Shown here piece by piece: positions 43,882 through 53,600 of a stretch of DNA of 64,000 bases. The stretch covers positions 62,001-126,000 of the forward strand of contig JAODMF010000022.1 in the NCBI GenBank assembly GCA_025464095.1, written 5' to 3'. The translations under genes and the position numbers were made by a program. Position 1 is the first letter of the stretch. The number at the start of each line of letters is the position of its first letter. The notes under the pieces were generated by a model, which saw only the letters and a program-made list of their open reading frames with translations, ran no database searches and had not been told where the DNA came from. Source of the stretch: Glaciihabitans sp. Lineage in GTDB: Bacteria; Actinomycetota; Actinomycetes; Actinomycetales; Microbacteriaceae.

Positions 43882-45954
43882 TCAGGCGTTCGCGGCGGTT
43901 GAGAGTGCTCGATCGATCAGGAAGTAGCAGCGCATCAACGCGAGATGGTCGATTTCGTTACCAATGCGCAGCGCAGTAATGGAGTCCGCGACCGCCGAGA
44001 TCGCCAGATCATGTGCCATGTTTTCTAGCTGATGCAGGACAGCCATCTGTCGTTCGTTCAGACGCGGTCGTCCAGTCGTCACGACCTCATCCAGCACATC
44101 GAGCACCGAGTTGCAGAGTCGAGCAGCGACGGTCGGGTGTTCGGGCGCCAACGCTGTCTCCAGATCGGCGACCCGCTTTGAAAATCTGGTCGACAGCCGA
44201 TTGAATCGTTCTCGAAGCGCTGAAGGCCTGACTGTTTGCGGTGCTGTTGTGCGAGCGAAGTCGAGCGCTATCAAGCGCAGGTCCCCTTGCTCCCTGACAA
44301 TGACACTGGATGGCTCGAAGGTGGCGCGCCCAGCGGTCACGCGTCTGTGGGCAAGTACGTACGCAAAGGTCATTTTGGCTTCAACCAAGGCGATCAGGAC
44401 GTCCGCCCGTCTGGATGCGGCAGCTCCGAGAGGTATGCGTGTGTCGACTAGAAAGCCGTCGGCGTCGATGAGTTGCCAACTCAGCTGCTGGGCGGCTTCC
44501 TTCACGTCGAGGTCACCGAATCTGAGCGGGGCGAGCAGCATGGCTTTCGCGCGCGGCTCACCAAAGCTCAGCCGAGCACCGTCGAGCGATTGATGCGCGA
44601 GAGTCGACCAATTGCGAACGGCGATCCGGTCGAGGCTCTCGCGGTCTAGCGGACCGATTGACGCTTTGTCGATCGAACTGAGATCGCTTGTTGCAAGCGT
44701 TCCGTCCGGGCTGAGGCGTGGGGAGCGCAACGTGAAGGCTCCCGAGGTCAGCGTCGCGGCAGAGCTTCCCCACATCAAGTTCGGGCCGTCGCGCCGAAAT
44801 GTCGGGTCAGTGCCTGCCGCACGAGCGGCGGTGGCCGTGACGAATTCTCCGGAGTCGGATTCAAGGCAGGTGAGGATTGCTCCTCTGGCACCTGACGGCG
44901 CTTCAAACCATCTGAGGTCGAGTGGGATCAAGTCGACAGCGGGCGCCTCTGCGAATGACCTGCGCGAAGCCCCTCGCAACTCTTCCAAGAAACGAGAATC
45001 GTTGACCGCTCCGTGGCTGGCGAATTCCAGTGCGGCACAGAGCGCGGCGGTCTCGGAGAGGGCTCGGGCCAGTTGCGGTTCGGTTATTTCATCGCTGTGG
45101 GATTGGACAGCTTCGGCCAAACCTGCGGCGGTCGTGACAAGCCGCGACAAGCGGTGAAGGCCGACAACGCGACAGTTCACAGCATCAGACGCTAATCGGT
45201 CAGCGGCGCTCTCACCAAGGTGGGCGAGTCCTACTCGCAGTAGCGACGCGATCGATGCACGGACGTCCGCTATCGCAATTGATTCTGCTGAACTCAGTTG
45301 CTCTGGGTGTGCCGCGACCGCCATGGAGTTGGCGGGCCATTCCCAAGTTCGGCCGTTCGCGGCAAAGATAAGTCGGATGGCAGTGAGGTGCCGTTCGGCT
45401 TTCTCTTGTTCTCGGTAGTCGGAGACCATCCCATCAAATCCGGAGCCGGCGAAGAACCGAACGGGTGATGATGCGCCGGGAAAAGTGACCGCAACGGAGT
45501 ACGTGGTCGTCTCGACCGCGAGCTGTTCGTGGGAGGGGTGGGTAGCCGCCTCCTCGGCTTCCGCGATAGCGCGCGCGAGTCGAGTTGCGCGTGTCCCCGC
45601 GCTTTTCGCCAGGTGGAGTGGTGAGAGGTCGAGCAACTCGTGAATTGCGGTGCGGGATGTTGGCTCAGCGTCAGGGCCTGCTGTTTCGCGAATCCAGATG
45701 CTCGCGGCAAGGATGTGCTGGCAGGTTCCTGTTGCCACGCAGTCGCACACCGCCCTTGGTGGTCCCGAAGAGGTCACTCGGACCGTCGACTCTCCGACCA
45801 AGAGTGTTCCGTGGGTTTGGTCGGCCGAGGCAAGAGATACTCGGCCCGCTTCGACGTCGCGATGCGCCCGACGCAGTAGCCCGGCGTTTGCCAAGGAGGC
45901 GAGTGAGTCGTCGTCATAGGCGGCGAAGGCCGAGGTCCACGGGTGTTCGGTCAT
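43882..45954 (-). CDS. SWIM zinc-finger protein (YehQ-like)
   Basis: The 690-residue protein has an N-terminal SWIM zinc finger, C70-x-C72-x5-C78-x-H80 (CDCVATGTCQH), a module that binds DNA or protein. The remaining 600 residues are mostly alpha-helical with a mixed segment that may be beta-rich (about 345-430). It corresponds to YehQ of E. coli. ATG 45954 overlaps the stop of the VWA gene (ATGA), so this is the last gene of the island operon. Its biochemical role is unknown; a substrate adaptor of the MoxR-VWA machine is a reasonable inference. Confidence 0.85.
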   Translation of the reverse strand: MTEHPWTSAFAAYDDDSLASLANAGLLRRAHRDVEAGRVSLASADQTHGTLLVGESTVRVTSSGPPRAVCDCVATGTCQHILAASIWIRETAGPDAEPTSRTAIHELLDLSPLHLAKSAGTRATRLARAIAEAEEAATHPSHEQLAVETTTYSVAVTFPGASSPVRFFAGSGFDGMVSDYREQEKAERHLTAIRLIFAANGRTWEWPANSMAVAAHPEQLSSAESIAIADVRASIASLLRVGLAHLGESAADRLASDAVNCRVVGLHRLSRLVTTAAGLAEAVQSHSDEITEPQLARALSETAALCAALEFASHGAVNDSRFLEELRGASRRSFAEAPAVDLIPLDLRWFEAPSGARGAILTCLESDSGEFVTATAARAAGTDPTFRRDGPNLMWGSSAATLTSGAFTLRSPRLSPDGTLATSDLSSIDKASIGPLDRESLDRIAVRNWSTLAHQSLDGARLSFGEPRAKAMLLAPLRFGDLDVKEAAQQLSWQLIDADGFLVDTRIPLGAAASRRADVLIALVEAKMTFAYVLAHRRVTAGRATFEPSSVIVREQGDLRLIALDFARTTAPQTVRPSALRERFNRLSTRFSKRVADLETALAPEHPTVAARLCNSVLDVLDEVVTTGRPRLNERQMAVLHQLENMAHDLAISAVADSITALRIGNEIDHLALMRCYFLIDRALSTAANA

Positions 45955-47081
45955 GACATCACGTCGCCCAACCATTCGGCGAAATGCTCGGGCGTGAGTG
46001 CGGCAACTTCCATGCCGCGCCCGGTAAGGCGTTCTGCCATCGATTTGTCGTAAGAGGGTTCAGCGTCCTCGTTCAGGGCGGCAAGCCCGAGAAGGGTGAC
46101 TCCGGACGACTTGAGGCGGGAGACGCCCGCCAGGAGGTGCGTGACGGAGCCTCCTTCTTCGAAGTCGCTGATCAGGGCGATAACGGTGCGGGATGGTGTG
46201 GTGACGAGGGATTCGCAGAATGCCAATGCATTCGCAATGTCAGTTCCGCCACCGAGCTGTGCTGTCATGAGGACTGCCACAGGGTCGGAGGCGAGGTCGG
46301 TAAGGTCCGTCACGTTGGTATCGAAGAGCACCAGTTTCACAGTCACGCTGGGCAGTGCAGTAAGGATGCTGGCGCAGATGGCGCTGTACATGACGGAGCT
46401 GGCCATGGACCCGCTTTGGTCCACACACACGATTACTTCCCATGGGAGTGATCTGCGCACGCGCGAGGTGAAGCGCACGGTGTCGACGATGATGCGAGCC
46501 GAGTCGTGATCGTAGTTGGCAAGGTTGGCGCGGATGGTCCCCCGCCAGTCGAAGTTTTGACTTGAACGTTGGGGCGAGCGCGTCCGGTTTCGTTGACCCC
46601 TGAGTGCCTGAACGAAGCGTGGCTTGACTCGTTGAACGATGTCGGCAACGGTTGCGGCGATTACCGTGCGGACGCCATCCTCAAGGGACGCGTCCAGCCT
46701 GCCACGGATGGACAACAGGGCCGTCGCAAGCTCGGGTGTCGGCTGAAGGCTTGCTGCCGTCTGCTGGTCGACGAGGAGCTCGGTGAGCTGATACCGCTCA
46801 ATCGCTTGAACTTGCATTCGCTCAAAGGTTGACCGGGGAAAGAGCGCGCGCGCTCCACCGAGCCAATTCAGGGCGGTAAGGGCCGACGGATCGAGGGAAC
46901 CGCCTTTACCCTGATCTCCTTGACGGTGTCCGCGCGCTGTGTATTCGCGGTCGTACAGATAGCCGAGGGTGCGTTCGATCGCAGCGTCCTCGGTAGTAAA
47001 GCGGCCTGCGGGCAGCGTGTCATTTGCGTAGCGCCCGAGAATGAGGCGCCATCGTCGCGCAGCTTCCGTGTCGCCTGTCAC
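45951..47081 (-). CDS. VWA domain protein (YehP/CoxE-like)
   Basis: The 376-residue protein has a helical N-terminal half (residues 1-210) and a von Willebrand A domain with a complete MIDAS: D221-x-S-x-S in VIVCVDQSGSMASSV, Thr280 in GGGTDI and Asp in LISDFEEGG. VWA proteins of this kind partner MoxR AAA+ ATPases and present clients through the metal site. GTG 47081 overlaps the DUF5682 stop (GTGA). The order after MoxR-DUF5682 equals E. coli yehL-yehM-yehP. No signal peptide or membrane helix, so it is cytosolic. Confidence 0.9.
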   Translation of the reverse strand: MTGDTEAARRWRLILGRYANDTLPAGRFTTEDAAIERTLGYLYDREYTARGHRQGDQGKGGSLDPSALTALNWLGGARALFPRSTFERMQVQAIERYQLTELLVDQQTAASLQPTPELATALLSIRGRLDASLEDGVRTVIAATVADIVQRVKPRFVQALRGQRNRTRSPQRSSQNFDWRGTIRANLANYDHDSARIIVDTVRFTSRVRRSLPWEVIVCVDQSGSMASSVMYSAICASILTALPSVTVKLVLFDTNVTDLTDLASDPVAVLMTAQLGGGTDIANALAFCESLVTTPSRTVIALISDFEEGGSVTHLLAGVSRLKSSGVTLLGLAALNEDAEPSYDKSMAERLTGRGMEVAALTPEHFAEWLGDVMS

Positions 47082-49546
47082 TGGTCGCCGCCTGCCCACT
47101 CGGCCAGGCCGTCTGAGCTCAGCTCGGCTGACAGTGCGCGTTGAAGGGCAATCCCCTCCTGTAGGTCGGACGCACTTAGGTCAGTGCGCACCATCGTTAG
47201 TTCAATTGCGCGTCCGCCTGCGATTCGCTCAGCAAGCGCGGCGGTCTCAAGAGGTTTGAGCCAGCTGAACGCCCGGCGCAGATCGGGAAGATAGGACAGA
47301 AAAGCGTCCGATGTGAGGCCGCCAACACCGTCTTCGATCGCGGTGAACACGATTGGGTCCCGAACCAGAAGGTCGGGAGCAGCACGCATGAAACCGACGA
47401 GGAAGCGCACGGAGCGCTCGACGTCAGCCCCTGCCCCGAGTCGACTCAAAAGGAGATCGCTGAGTTGGCTGTCCTCCATCTTGCCGTCGAGGGCGGCCAA
47501 CGCCACCAGCGCGCCATGCACGCTCGGAGAGGTTCTGGCATCAACCCGCACTCGCTCGAGTTCGCGTTCAATCGGGCCGGCCGATATTCCGGCTTGTTCG
47601 CTGAGTCGAAGCATCAGACTGCGCAATTCGACTATCAGCTCCGCGGCCTCGTCGTCGCGTGCCTCTTCGGTGGTTGCTAGTGACGGAACCAGGAAGGCGA
47701 TCGAACCAACGCTGTGGTCAAGTAGTTGGCTGAGCGACCCGGTGTCTTCGAATTCGAGTTCATCCTTGCTGTTCCAGAGTCCAAGCAGGCGAAGTGCAGC
47801 CTGGACGACAGACGCTAAGGAGGGATCCGCGTCGAGAACGTCATCGACAAGGGAGGTAAGGCGAGGGAGGTGCTCGCTCAGCCCGATAGTCGCCGCTTGA
47901 GCGAGTAAGTTGACCGCAATTGAAGCGGAACGGGAGTTGGCTGACTGTCCCAGGCTCTGCTCGACGTCGATGATTCGGGCTAGGGCGATTTCGTTCAGCG
48001 TGGTCCCGAAGGAACTGAGTTCGATCAGGCGGGCCTCGACCAGCGGGGTCCATGCGTACGACCAGTCCTCGAAGAGCCGTCCGAGCCCCCGCCCTGAAAT
48101 GAGGTCGGGTCCTCCTACGCGAGTCGCGAAGCCGGTACCCAAGAACTCCATCAGGCTCAGGTACCTGCTGGGCGAACGGTGCGCGGGTTTGCGCCGCAGG
48201 TCCAGGGACGCTGATCGGGTGGTTGAATCTGACACCGTGAGCTTCGCTTGAATCGCGCGTGCTCGAGCCTCCGCGACCACGGGGGGCGCGGCGGTGTCTG
48301 GCGGCACCTGGCCAAGCTTGTTGCCGACGAAGACCAGTTGAAGTGCGTCTCTTAGGGCTGGCGAGCTGTCGGCTTCGCCCTTCGTAAAGCTCGAACGAAT
48401 CGCGTCCAGCACGTCCGTCCGTCCGATTTTTGGCCTGCCGCGTAACTCGGCCAGTCGCGTTGCCGAGGTCATCGCTGATGTGACGTCGGCAATTCCGAGC
48501 ACGTCAGTCGTGTTGGCGGCCCGAACTGCGTGGGCGACGTCGAGGAGTACGTCGCGGGTCGGGTCGAATCCAGTTGGTGCCGTCCAGACCCGCCCGTAGT
48601 AGCCGGGGCTGGGCATTCCGGCACCGTACCCGGAGAGTGAGTCGAGACGTGCGTTGTCGAACCGGATGAGCCATGCGACTCCCGTGCCGTCGGCGGGTTT
48701 CTGGTACCCACCGGATGGGACCGCTTCCCGCACGATCGCGCCTTCGGCCGCCATTGTCAGTGCTTCGACAAGCGCGAGAGTGTGGAAGGCTCCTGTCACA
48801 ACGACAATTGGACCCTTAGCGTCCTCCCGATACTCCTGTATGCGTGCGGCCATCCGGGCTTCGCGAGTGATCGATCCTTCGGAGACGAGGACGGGCGTCT
48901 CGTACTCCAGACGCGCCAGAGCGCTCCAGACAAAGACCTCATCGAGGAGGGTTCGGGAAGCGGGAAAGTCGACGAGGTCGCGAAGCTCGAAGAGCTGGTC
49001 CCATAGCTCGTCGTGGTCTCGGCAGTGTTCGCGGCGCGCGAGTTCATGGAGGACGCGACTGTGTGCAAGATACCGTTCGGCCTGGATGGTACGGGTCAGT
49101 TGTTGCTGTTGCGGGTCATCAGATGGGTCGGTCTTGCGCTCGCTCCATGATTCGTCGATGAAAGCGACCTTTGCATTCGCCAAGACGCCGGCGCGCAGTG
49201 CCACCCACTCCGGAGAGAACTCCGCCAGTGGGAAGAATCCGTTGTGCGCCACGGAGTCTCCCGCGGTGCTCAGAATGGCTACCGGAGGAATGGTTTCAGG
49301 CCTGGCAAGTTCGCCGATGAGGCTTGTGTATTCCTCCGGACCTTCGATCAGCACGGTTGTCGGCGCTGCCTCTGCGATGAGGGAGGCAACGGCCTGCGCG
49401 CAAGTCGGGCTGTGGTGTCGGATGGGCGCGAAATGAACGCCCTCTGCTTCGAGTTGGCGCAGCATCAAAATTGCGCGTTCGAGCCGCGGAGGAAGTTCCG
49501 CAAAGAACTTGGGCACACCGGCGTCGATCCGGATCGGTGCGGTCAT
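47078..49546 (-). CDS. DUF5682 family protein (YehM-like)
   Basis: The 822-residue protein starts with a domain holding HFAPIRHHSPTCAQAVASLI (HHSP at 44-47) and VLIEGPEE (67-72), then VAFIDESW and VVTGAFHTLALVEAL. These spaced His, Glu and H-containing motifs resemble the TraB/Tiki/erythromycin-esterase-like fold, a metal-dependent hydrolase family, so an enzymatic N-terminal domain is possible. The C-terminal 450 residues look helical. It equals E. coli YehM. ATG 49546 is used; the upstream in-frame sequence runs into the MoxR gene, whose stop lies 10 nt upstream. Function is unknown. Confidence 0.85.
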   Translation of the reverse strand: MTAPIRIDAGVPKFFAELPPRLERAILMLRQLEAEGVHFAPIRHHSPTCAQAVASLIAEAAPTTVLIEGPEEYTSLIGELARPETIPPVAILSTAGDSVAHNGFFPLAEFSPEWVALRAGVLANAKVAFIDESWSERKTDPSDDPQQQQLTRTIQAERYLAHSRVLHELARREHCRDHDELWDQLFELRDLVDFPASRTLLDEVFVWSALARLEYETPVLVSEGSITREARMAARIQEYREDAKGPIVVVTGAFHTLALVEALTMAAEGAIVREAVPSGGYQKPADGTGVAWLIRFDNARLDSLSGYGAGMPSPGYYGRVWTAPTGFDPTRDVLLDVAHAVRAANTTDVLGIADVTSAMTSATRLAELRGRPKIGRTDVLDAIRSSFTKGEADSSPALRDALQLVFVGNKLGQVPPDTAAPPVVAEARARAIQAKLTVSDSTTRSASLDLRRKPAHRSPSRYLSLMEFLGTGFATRVGGPDLISGRGLGRLFEDWSYAWTPLVEARLIELSSFGTTLNEIALARIIDVEQSLGQSANSRSASIAVNLLAQAATIGLSEHLPRLTSLVDDVLDADPSLASVVQAALRLLGLWNSKDELEFEDTGSLSQLLDHSVGSIAFLVPSLATTEEARDDEAAELIVELRSLMLRLSEQAGISAGPIERELERVRVDARTSPSVHGALVALAALDGKMEDSQLSDLLLSRLGAGADVERSVRFLVGFMRAAPDLLVRDPIVFTAIEDGVGGLTSDAFLSYLPDLRRAFSWLKPLETAALAERIAGGRAIELTMVRTDLSASDLQEGIALQRALSAELSSDGLAEWAGGDQ

Positions 49547-49556
49547 TGTCGGCCTG

Positions 49557-50666
49557 TTAGTTCCAGAATTCCGACGCCGCGGAGAAGAACTGCTTCCACA
49601 GTGGGTCACGTCTGGCACGCTCCCGCACTACGTTGTCTACGTAGAACCGGAGTCGCTTGGCATCTTCCGGATTGTCTTTGAGAGCGACACCGGCGAGCTG
49701 GCGGGCAATCTCCTTCGGCGTCACATTGCCGTTCCCCAGATAGCGCGCGTCGAGTGCGGCCGCATACGCAACGTTTACCGCCTCTGCCGTTGACATCACC
49801 GTTTCTGGTGACTTGACCGGTGTTCCTTCAGCGGTGATGCCGGTGCGAAGTTCGGCAAAGGCCGTCACGAGGAGCTCGATGATGTTGCGGTCGAAGGTGA
49901 TCTCCCCGCGGTGCTCTCCGAGTTCGCTGCTGAGTTGTTGTTCCACCAGGCGGACTTCGAATGCCCGGTCGGAGATCGGGTGCACCGTTTCAAAGTTGAA
50001 GCGCCGTTTGAGTGCCGCGGACATCTCGTTGACGCCGCGATCACGGATGTTTGCGGTGGCGATCAGGTTGAAGCCGGGGCGCGCAGCGACGCGCGAGCCT
50101 TCGCCAAATTCGGGAACGATCAGCTGCTTTTCGGAAAGGATCGAGACCAGGGTGTCCTGAATCTCCGGAGCGCAGCGCGTGATTTCCTCGAATCGAACGA
50201 CCTGCCCGCGCGAGAGTCCTTGGTAGACCGGCGACGGCACAAGCGCGCGTTCGGTGGGTCCTTCGGCGAGCAGGAGTGCGTAGTTCCAGGAGTACCGGAT
50301 ATGGTCCTCAGTGGTGCCAGCAGTGCCCTGCACCGTCAAGCCTGAATTACCGCTGATGGCGGCAGAAAGCAACTCGGACAGCATGGATTTTGCGGTGCCA
50401 GGTTCGCCGATGAGCATGAGTCCCTGCCGGCCGAGCAATGTAACGATGGCGCGATCGACGAGAGGGTCGTTTCCGTAGAACTTTTGACTTACGCCTATCG
50501 CGGCGTCGCCGAGGATGAACGCTCGCACTGCTCGTGGGGACAGCGTCCATCCCGGTGGAACGAGCGCGCCGTTTGCCGCGTCCGCTTTCTGCAACGCGAC
50601 AAGTTCTGTGGCGTACCGCCTCTCAGCGGGAGGTCGAATTTCAGAAAGCGGCTGCGTTTCTACCAT
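49557..50666 (-). CDS. MoxR-type AAA+ ATPase (YehL-like)
   Basis: The 369-residue ATPase has Walker A GEPGTAKS (87-94), a Walker B VVRFEE (156-161) with Glu where most MoxR proteins have Asp, followed by ITRCAPEIQDTLVSILSEKQ, sensor 1 IATANIRDRG (202-211), and the arginine-finger region SAALKRRFNF. MoxR ATPases act as chaperones that remodel or load cofactors into client complexes together with VWA partners. The start codon lies inside the last codons of the DUF4132 gene (7-nt overlap), so the two are coupled. It is the motor of the island system. Confidence 0.93.
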   Translation of the reverse strand: MVETQPLSEIRPPAERRYATELVALQKADAANGALVPPGWTLSPRAVRAFILGDAAIGVSQKFYGNDPLVDRAIVTLLGRQGLMLIGEPGTAKSMLSELLSAAISGNSGLTVQGTAGTTEDHIRYSWNYALLLAEGPTERALVPSPVYQGLSRGQVVRFEEITRCAPEIQDTLVSILSEKQLIVPEFGEGSRVAARPGFNLIATANIRDRGVNEMSAALKRRFNFETVHPISDRAFEVRLVEQQLSSELGEHRGEITFDRNIIELLVTAFAELRTGITAEGTPVKSPETVMSTAEAVNVAYAAALDARYLGNGNVTPKEIARQLAGVALKDNPEDAKRLRFYVDNVVRERARRDPLWKQFFSAASEFWN

Positions 50667-53600
50667 CCTGCTTTCTTCTTCCAGTCGACGTCGAACGATC
50701 CAGTCGCCGCTATTGCCAGGTAGTCGGCGTAGCTCTCGGCCAACAGTACGGGCGGAACATCGGTCAAGGGGACTGGCTGGCCACGTCGCCGGCTTTTCAG
50801 CTGTCTAAATGAGAGCGTTGTGATTGCTGCTGGGATGTTTTCTTCCGGAAGTGTGTTGCCCGTGAACGTGATGATGGCTTCGATGTTGACGCTTGTGAAG
50901 CTCTTGAGATACTCGGAGAACCAACCTCCGTCCTCCCCTGGACCGCGTTGATAGCCGCGTTTGGTGGCAACCCCGCGAACGGTGAAAGTGTCAGCGAGCC
51001 AACCCTCGCGATCACGAATCTCGTCCTGTGCAGCACCGTCTACGTCAGGACGGGTGGTTGCGAGCTGATCGAACAATGGCACGACGTCATAGTCTGCGAG
51101 GTGGGCACTCCACACGTCGACCTCACTCTTCGTCATCAGCGACGCGTGCGCGACCTGGACTATGGATCCCGCGTCCAGGCTCACATCATTGTCGGCGACG
51201 TCGAGAAGTTGGCCTGTGCCGTCGGGCCGAAACAACGTGTAGCTCGACGCCGCGTCGGTCGCCCGCACGGTCCACACAAGCCGCGAGACTAATCGGGACA
51301 TGAGCGGGTGACGGAGGAGGTACTCCTCGAAGTCGGATGCGCTCCAATGGCGTTCGGCGCACATCGCCTCATATAGTCGGCTCGTTTGCATTCCGAGCTG
51401 CTGCTTGAGTTCCTTGCGGCTGGCGGTCAGCTGCGACTTCGCCTCGGACACCAGATCCGTGCTTTCATCCACGCGGGCGGCAGGCAGAGCCTTTATGACT
51501 TTGCCGTTGTCGTCGGACAGTTCGAGTGTGTTGGTGTTGGTGATCCGCCCCAGGAATTCGCGAGTGCCGTAGTTGAGGTGCAAGATGCCATCGTCCTCAA
51601 ACCCGGCTGTCGGTATCGTTCGGTCGGCGAGTTCATCAGCCGTCCAATTCCGCCGTTCCGCAAGCTGATCAACAAGTTCCCGTGCTTTGGCCTGCACAGA
51701 GGCCGTTCGATGTCGTCTTGCCGTCGCAAGAACCAGCTGGGTAGCCGCAAGATCGTCACTGGACGCCGCGAGTGTGACTAGGGCCTCTACCTGGGCCCGC
51801 TTGAGGTAATTGTCTTTCATGAACCGTTGGATGACCTGGACAAGGGTCGCACCGCGGGTTCCAGACGCTAGTGCTAGAAGGCCCTTTTCGTTGATCGCTG
51901 AGCCGAGATAGGTGGCTGCATGCTCGCGACGAACAACGTCGTACCAGGCATCGACTGTGAACCTGACCTGCGGCTCCTGCGCAAGCTGCGGATACGTCTT
52001 GGCATATCCCTGCCACGATGCGTAGCGACGCGGTGCTTCGGCTTGTGCCACTGCGCGGCAATCGGCGTCAGATGGATGACGTGTGTCTTGCGCAATCCAT
52101 GTCGAGAGGATGAACTCGCCAAGCTGCTCCCGACTGGTCGGCTCCAACAACGAGAGATAACGTCCCACGATTCCGGCGCCGCTCGGATCTTTAAGCTTGT
52201 TGGCCAGCACGACCCACCACTGAAGCACCTCGGTCGATACCGGTTTTCCGTTGCTGGCCCACTTCACCTTCGGTAGAGCTGCGGTGGGAAACCACTCAAG
52301 CGCCGCCGGAAATTTGCCCTTCAGCCCGACAGCCGCCTCAGACTGAAGCTTTGCAGGCGCAAGGTCCTTGCCGATGTCGTCGCCGAGCTGTTCTAGCGCA
52401 GTTAGCAGTGATGCACGCACGACTTCCCGCTTTTCGCCAGCGAGTGCCCGGCGGACAGGCTTGATGGCGGAGGCGTCACCCATTCGGCCGAGCCATATTG
52501 CAGCCGTCGCGCGAACCTCGAGTTTTTTGTCAGCAAGGGCGCCCACGGCGAGGTCGATCACACCTGGACGTGCCTCAAGCAGTCGCTGCGCGGCCAACCG
52601 GTGTCGTTTTCCATCCCCGAGGGCGAGTTCGGTGATTCGTGGGAGAAGTTGCGCGGGAATTACCGGCATCATTCCGATCACCTGCAGTGCGCCGGCAATG
52701 TCGTCAGCGCTGACTTCACCGCTGCGCATAGGGCCGGACTCTACTCCCAATAGCTGGCGTAGCAGTTCGGGGTGTTCATCAAAAAATGGCCACACATTTT
52801 CATCGGAGAACTGCTCAAGACCGCTCCCCCATCGAGGAAAGCAAACGGCGGCAGTTGCTTCGAGCGCGTGGTGGAAACCCGCATCCTCCGCCGCATCCCG
52901 CATCTCTCGAAGGTCAAAATCCCCATTGCCGTTCGCCGCTGCGGTGATCGCCCACCACGGCACGTTCTGCGGGCCGCCGCGTCCATCCGTTCGGGCGGCG
53001 TAAAGCCGAGCCGCTTGGTGAAGGGTGAGCCCCTTGTGCTTGCCGTTGAAGTCATGTCGGCCCAGAAGCTCGAGAGATGCGGGCTGCGGGCCACCCGATG
53101 TCAGATAGGTGGCAAGTGCCCGCGCGTCCTTCTCGGAAAAGCGGGTCAGTTCCGCAAGTAGCTTTTCCGCGTGTGGGATGCGGTGTTTCTCCCACGTGTT
53201 CAAGTCTTTTGCGCCACGGCGTGCAATAACTTCACGCTGCGTTGCGGCAACTTCCGCAATTGTGTCCATCGTCCTGCGCACGAAATTTTCCCCGAGCGGA
53301 GTGCTAGCAGGTCGGACGTACCGGGTGCGTTCGAACTCGTCCGCGACCTCAACAAACGCAGTGCTGCGAGCGATGGCCGTCTGCAGAGCCTCGCGCCGCC
53401 TCGCGGCGGCGGCGCCCCCCGCGTGCGCGGACTCGACCAGCGCGCGAGCCAGCACGTCGGACCCGCCGGGCACCCGACTTGTCGCGACAATGATGTCTCC
53501 GATGCTGAAAGTCGGGGCGATGAGCAGCAACGGTTCAAGGACGTTCAGTTGTTCGTCATCGCTGAGCGACGCCACCGCGGCCACTGCATCCGCGCGCACG

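Noticed and set aside
43740-43979. 79-codon plus-strand frame after tRNA-Leu
   Set aside because: The minus strand gives a clear IS481 transposase tail and then the SWIM gene end; the plus frame is a shadow.
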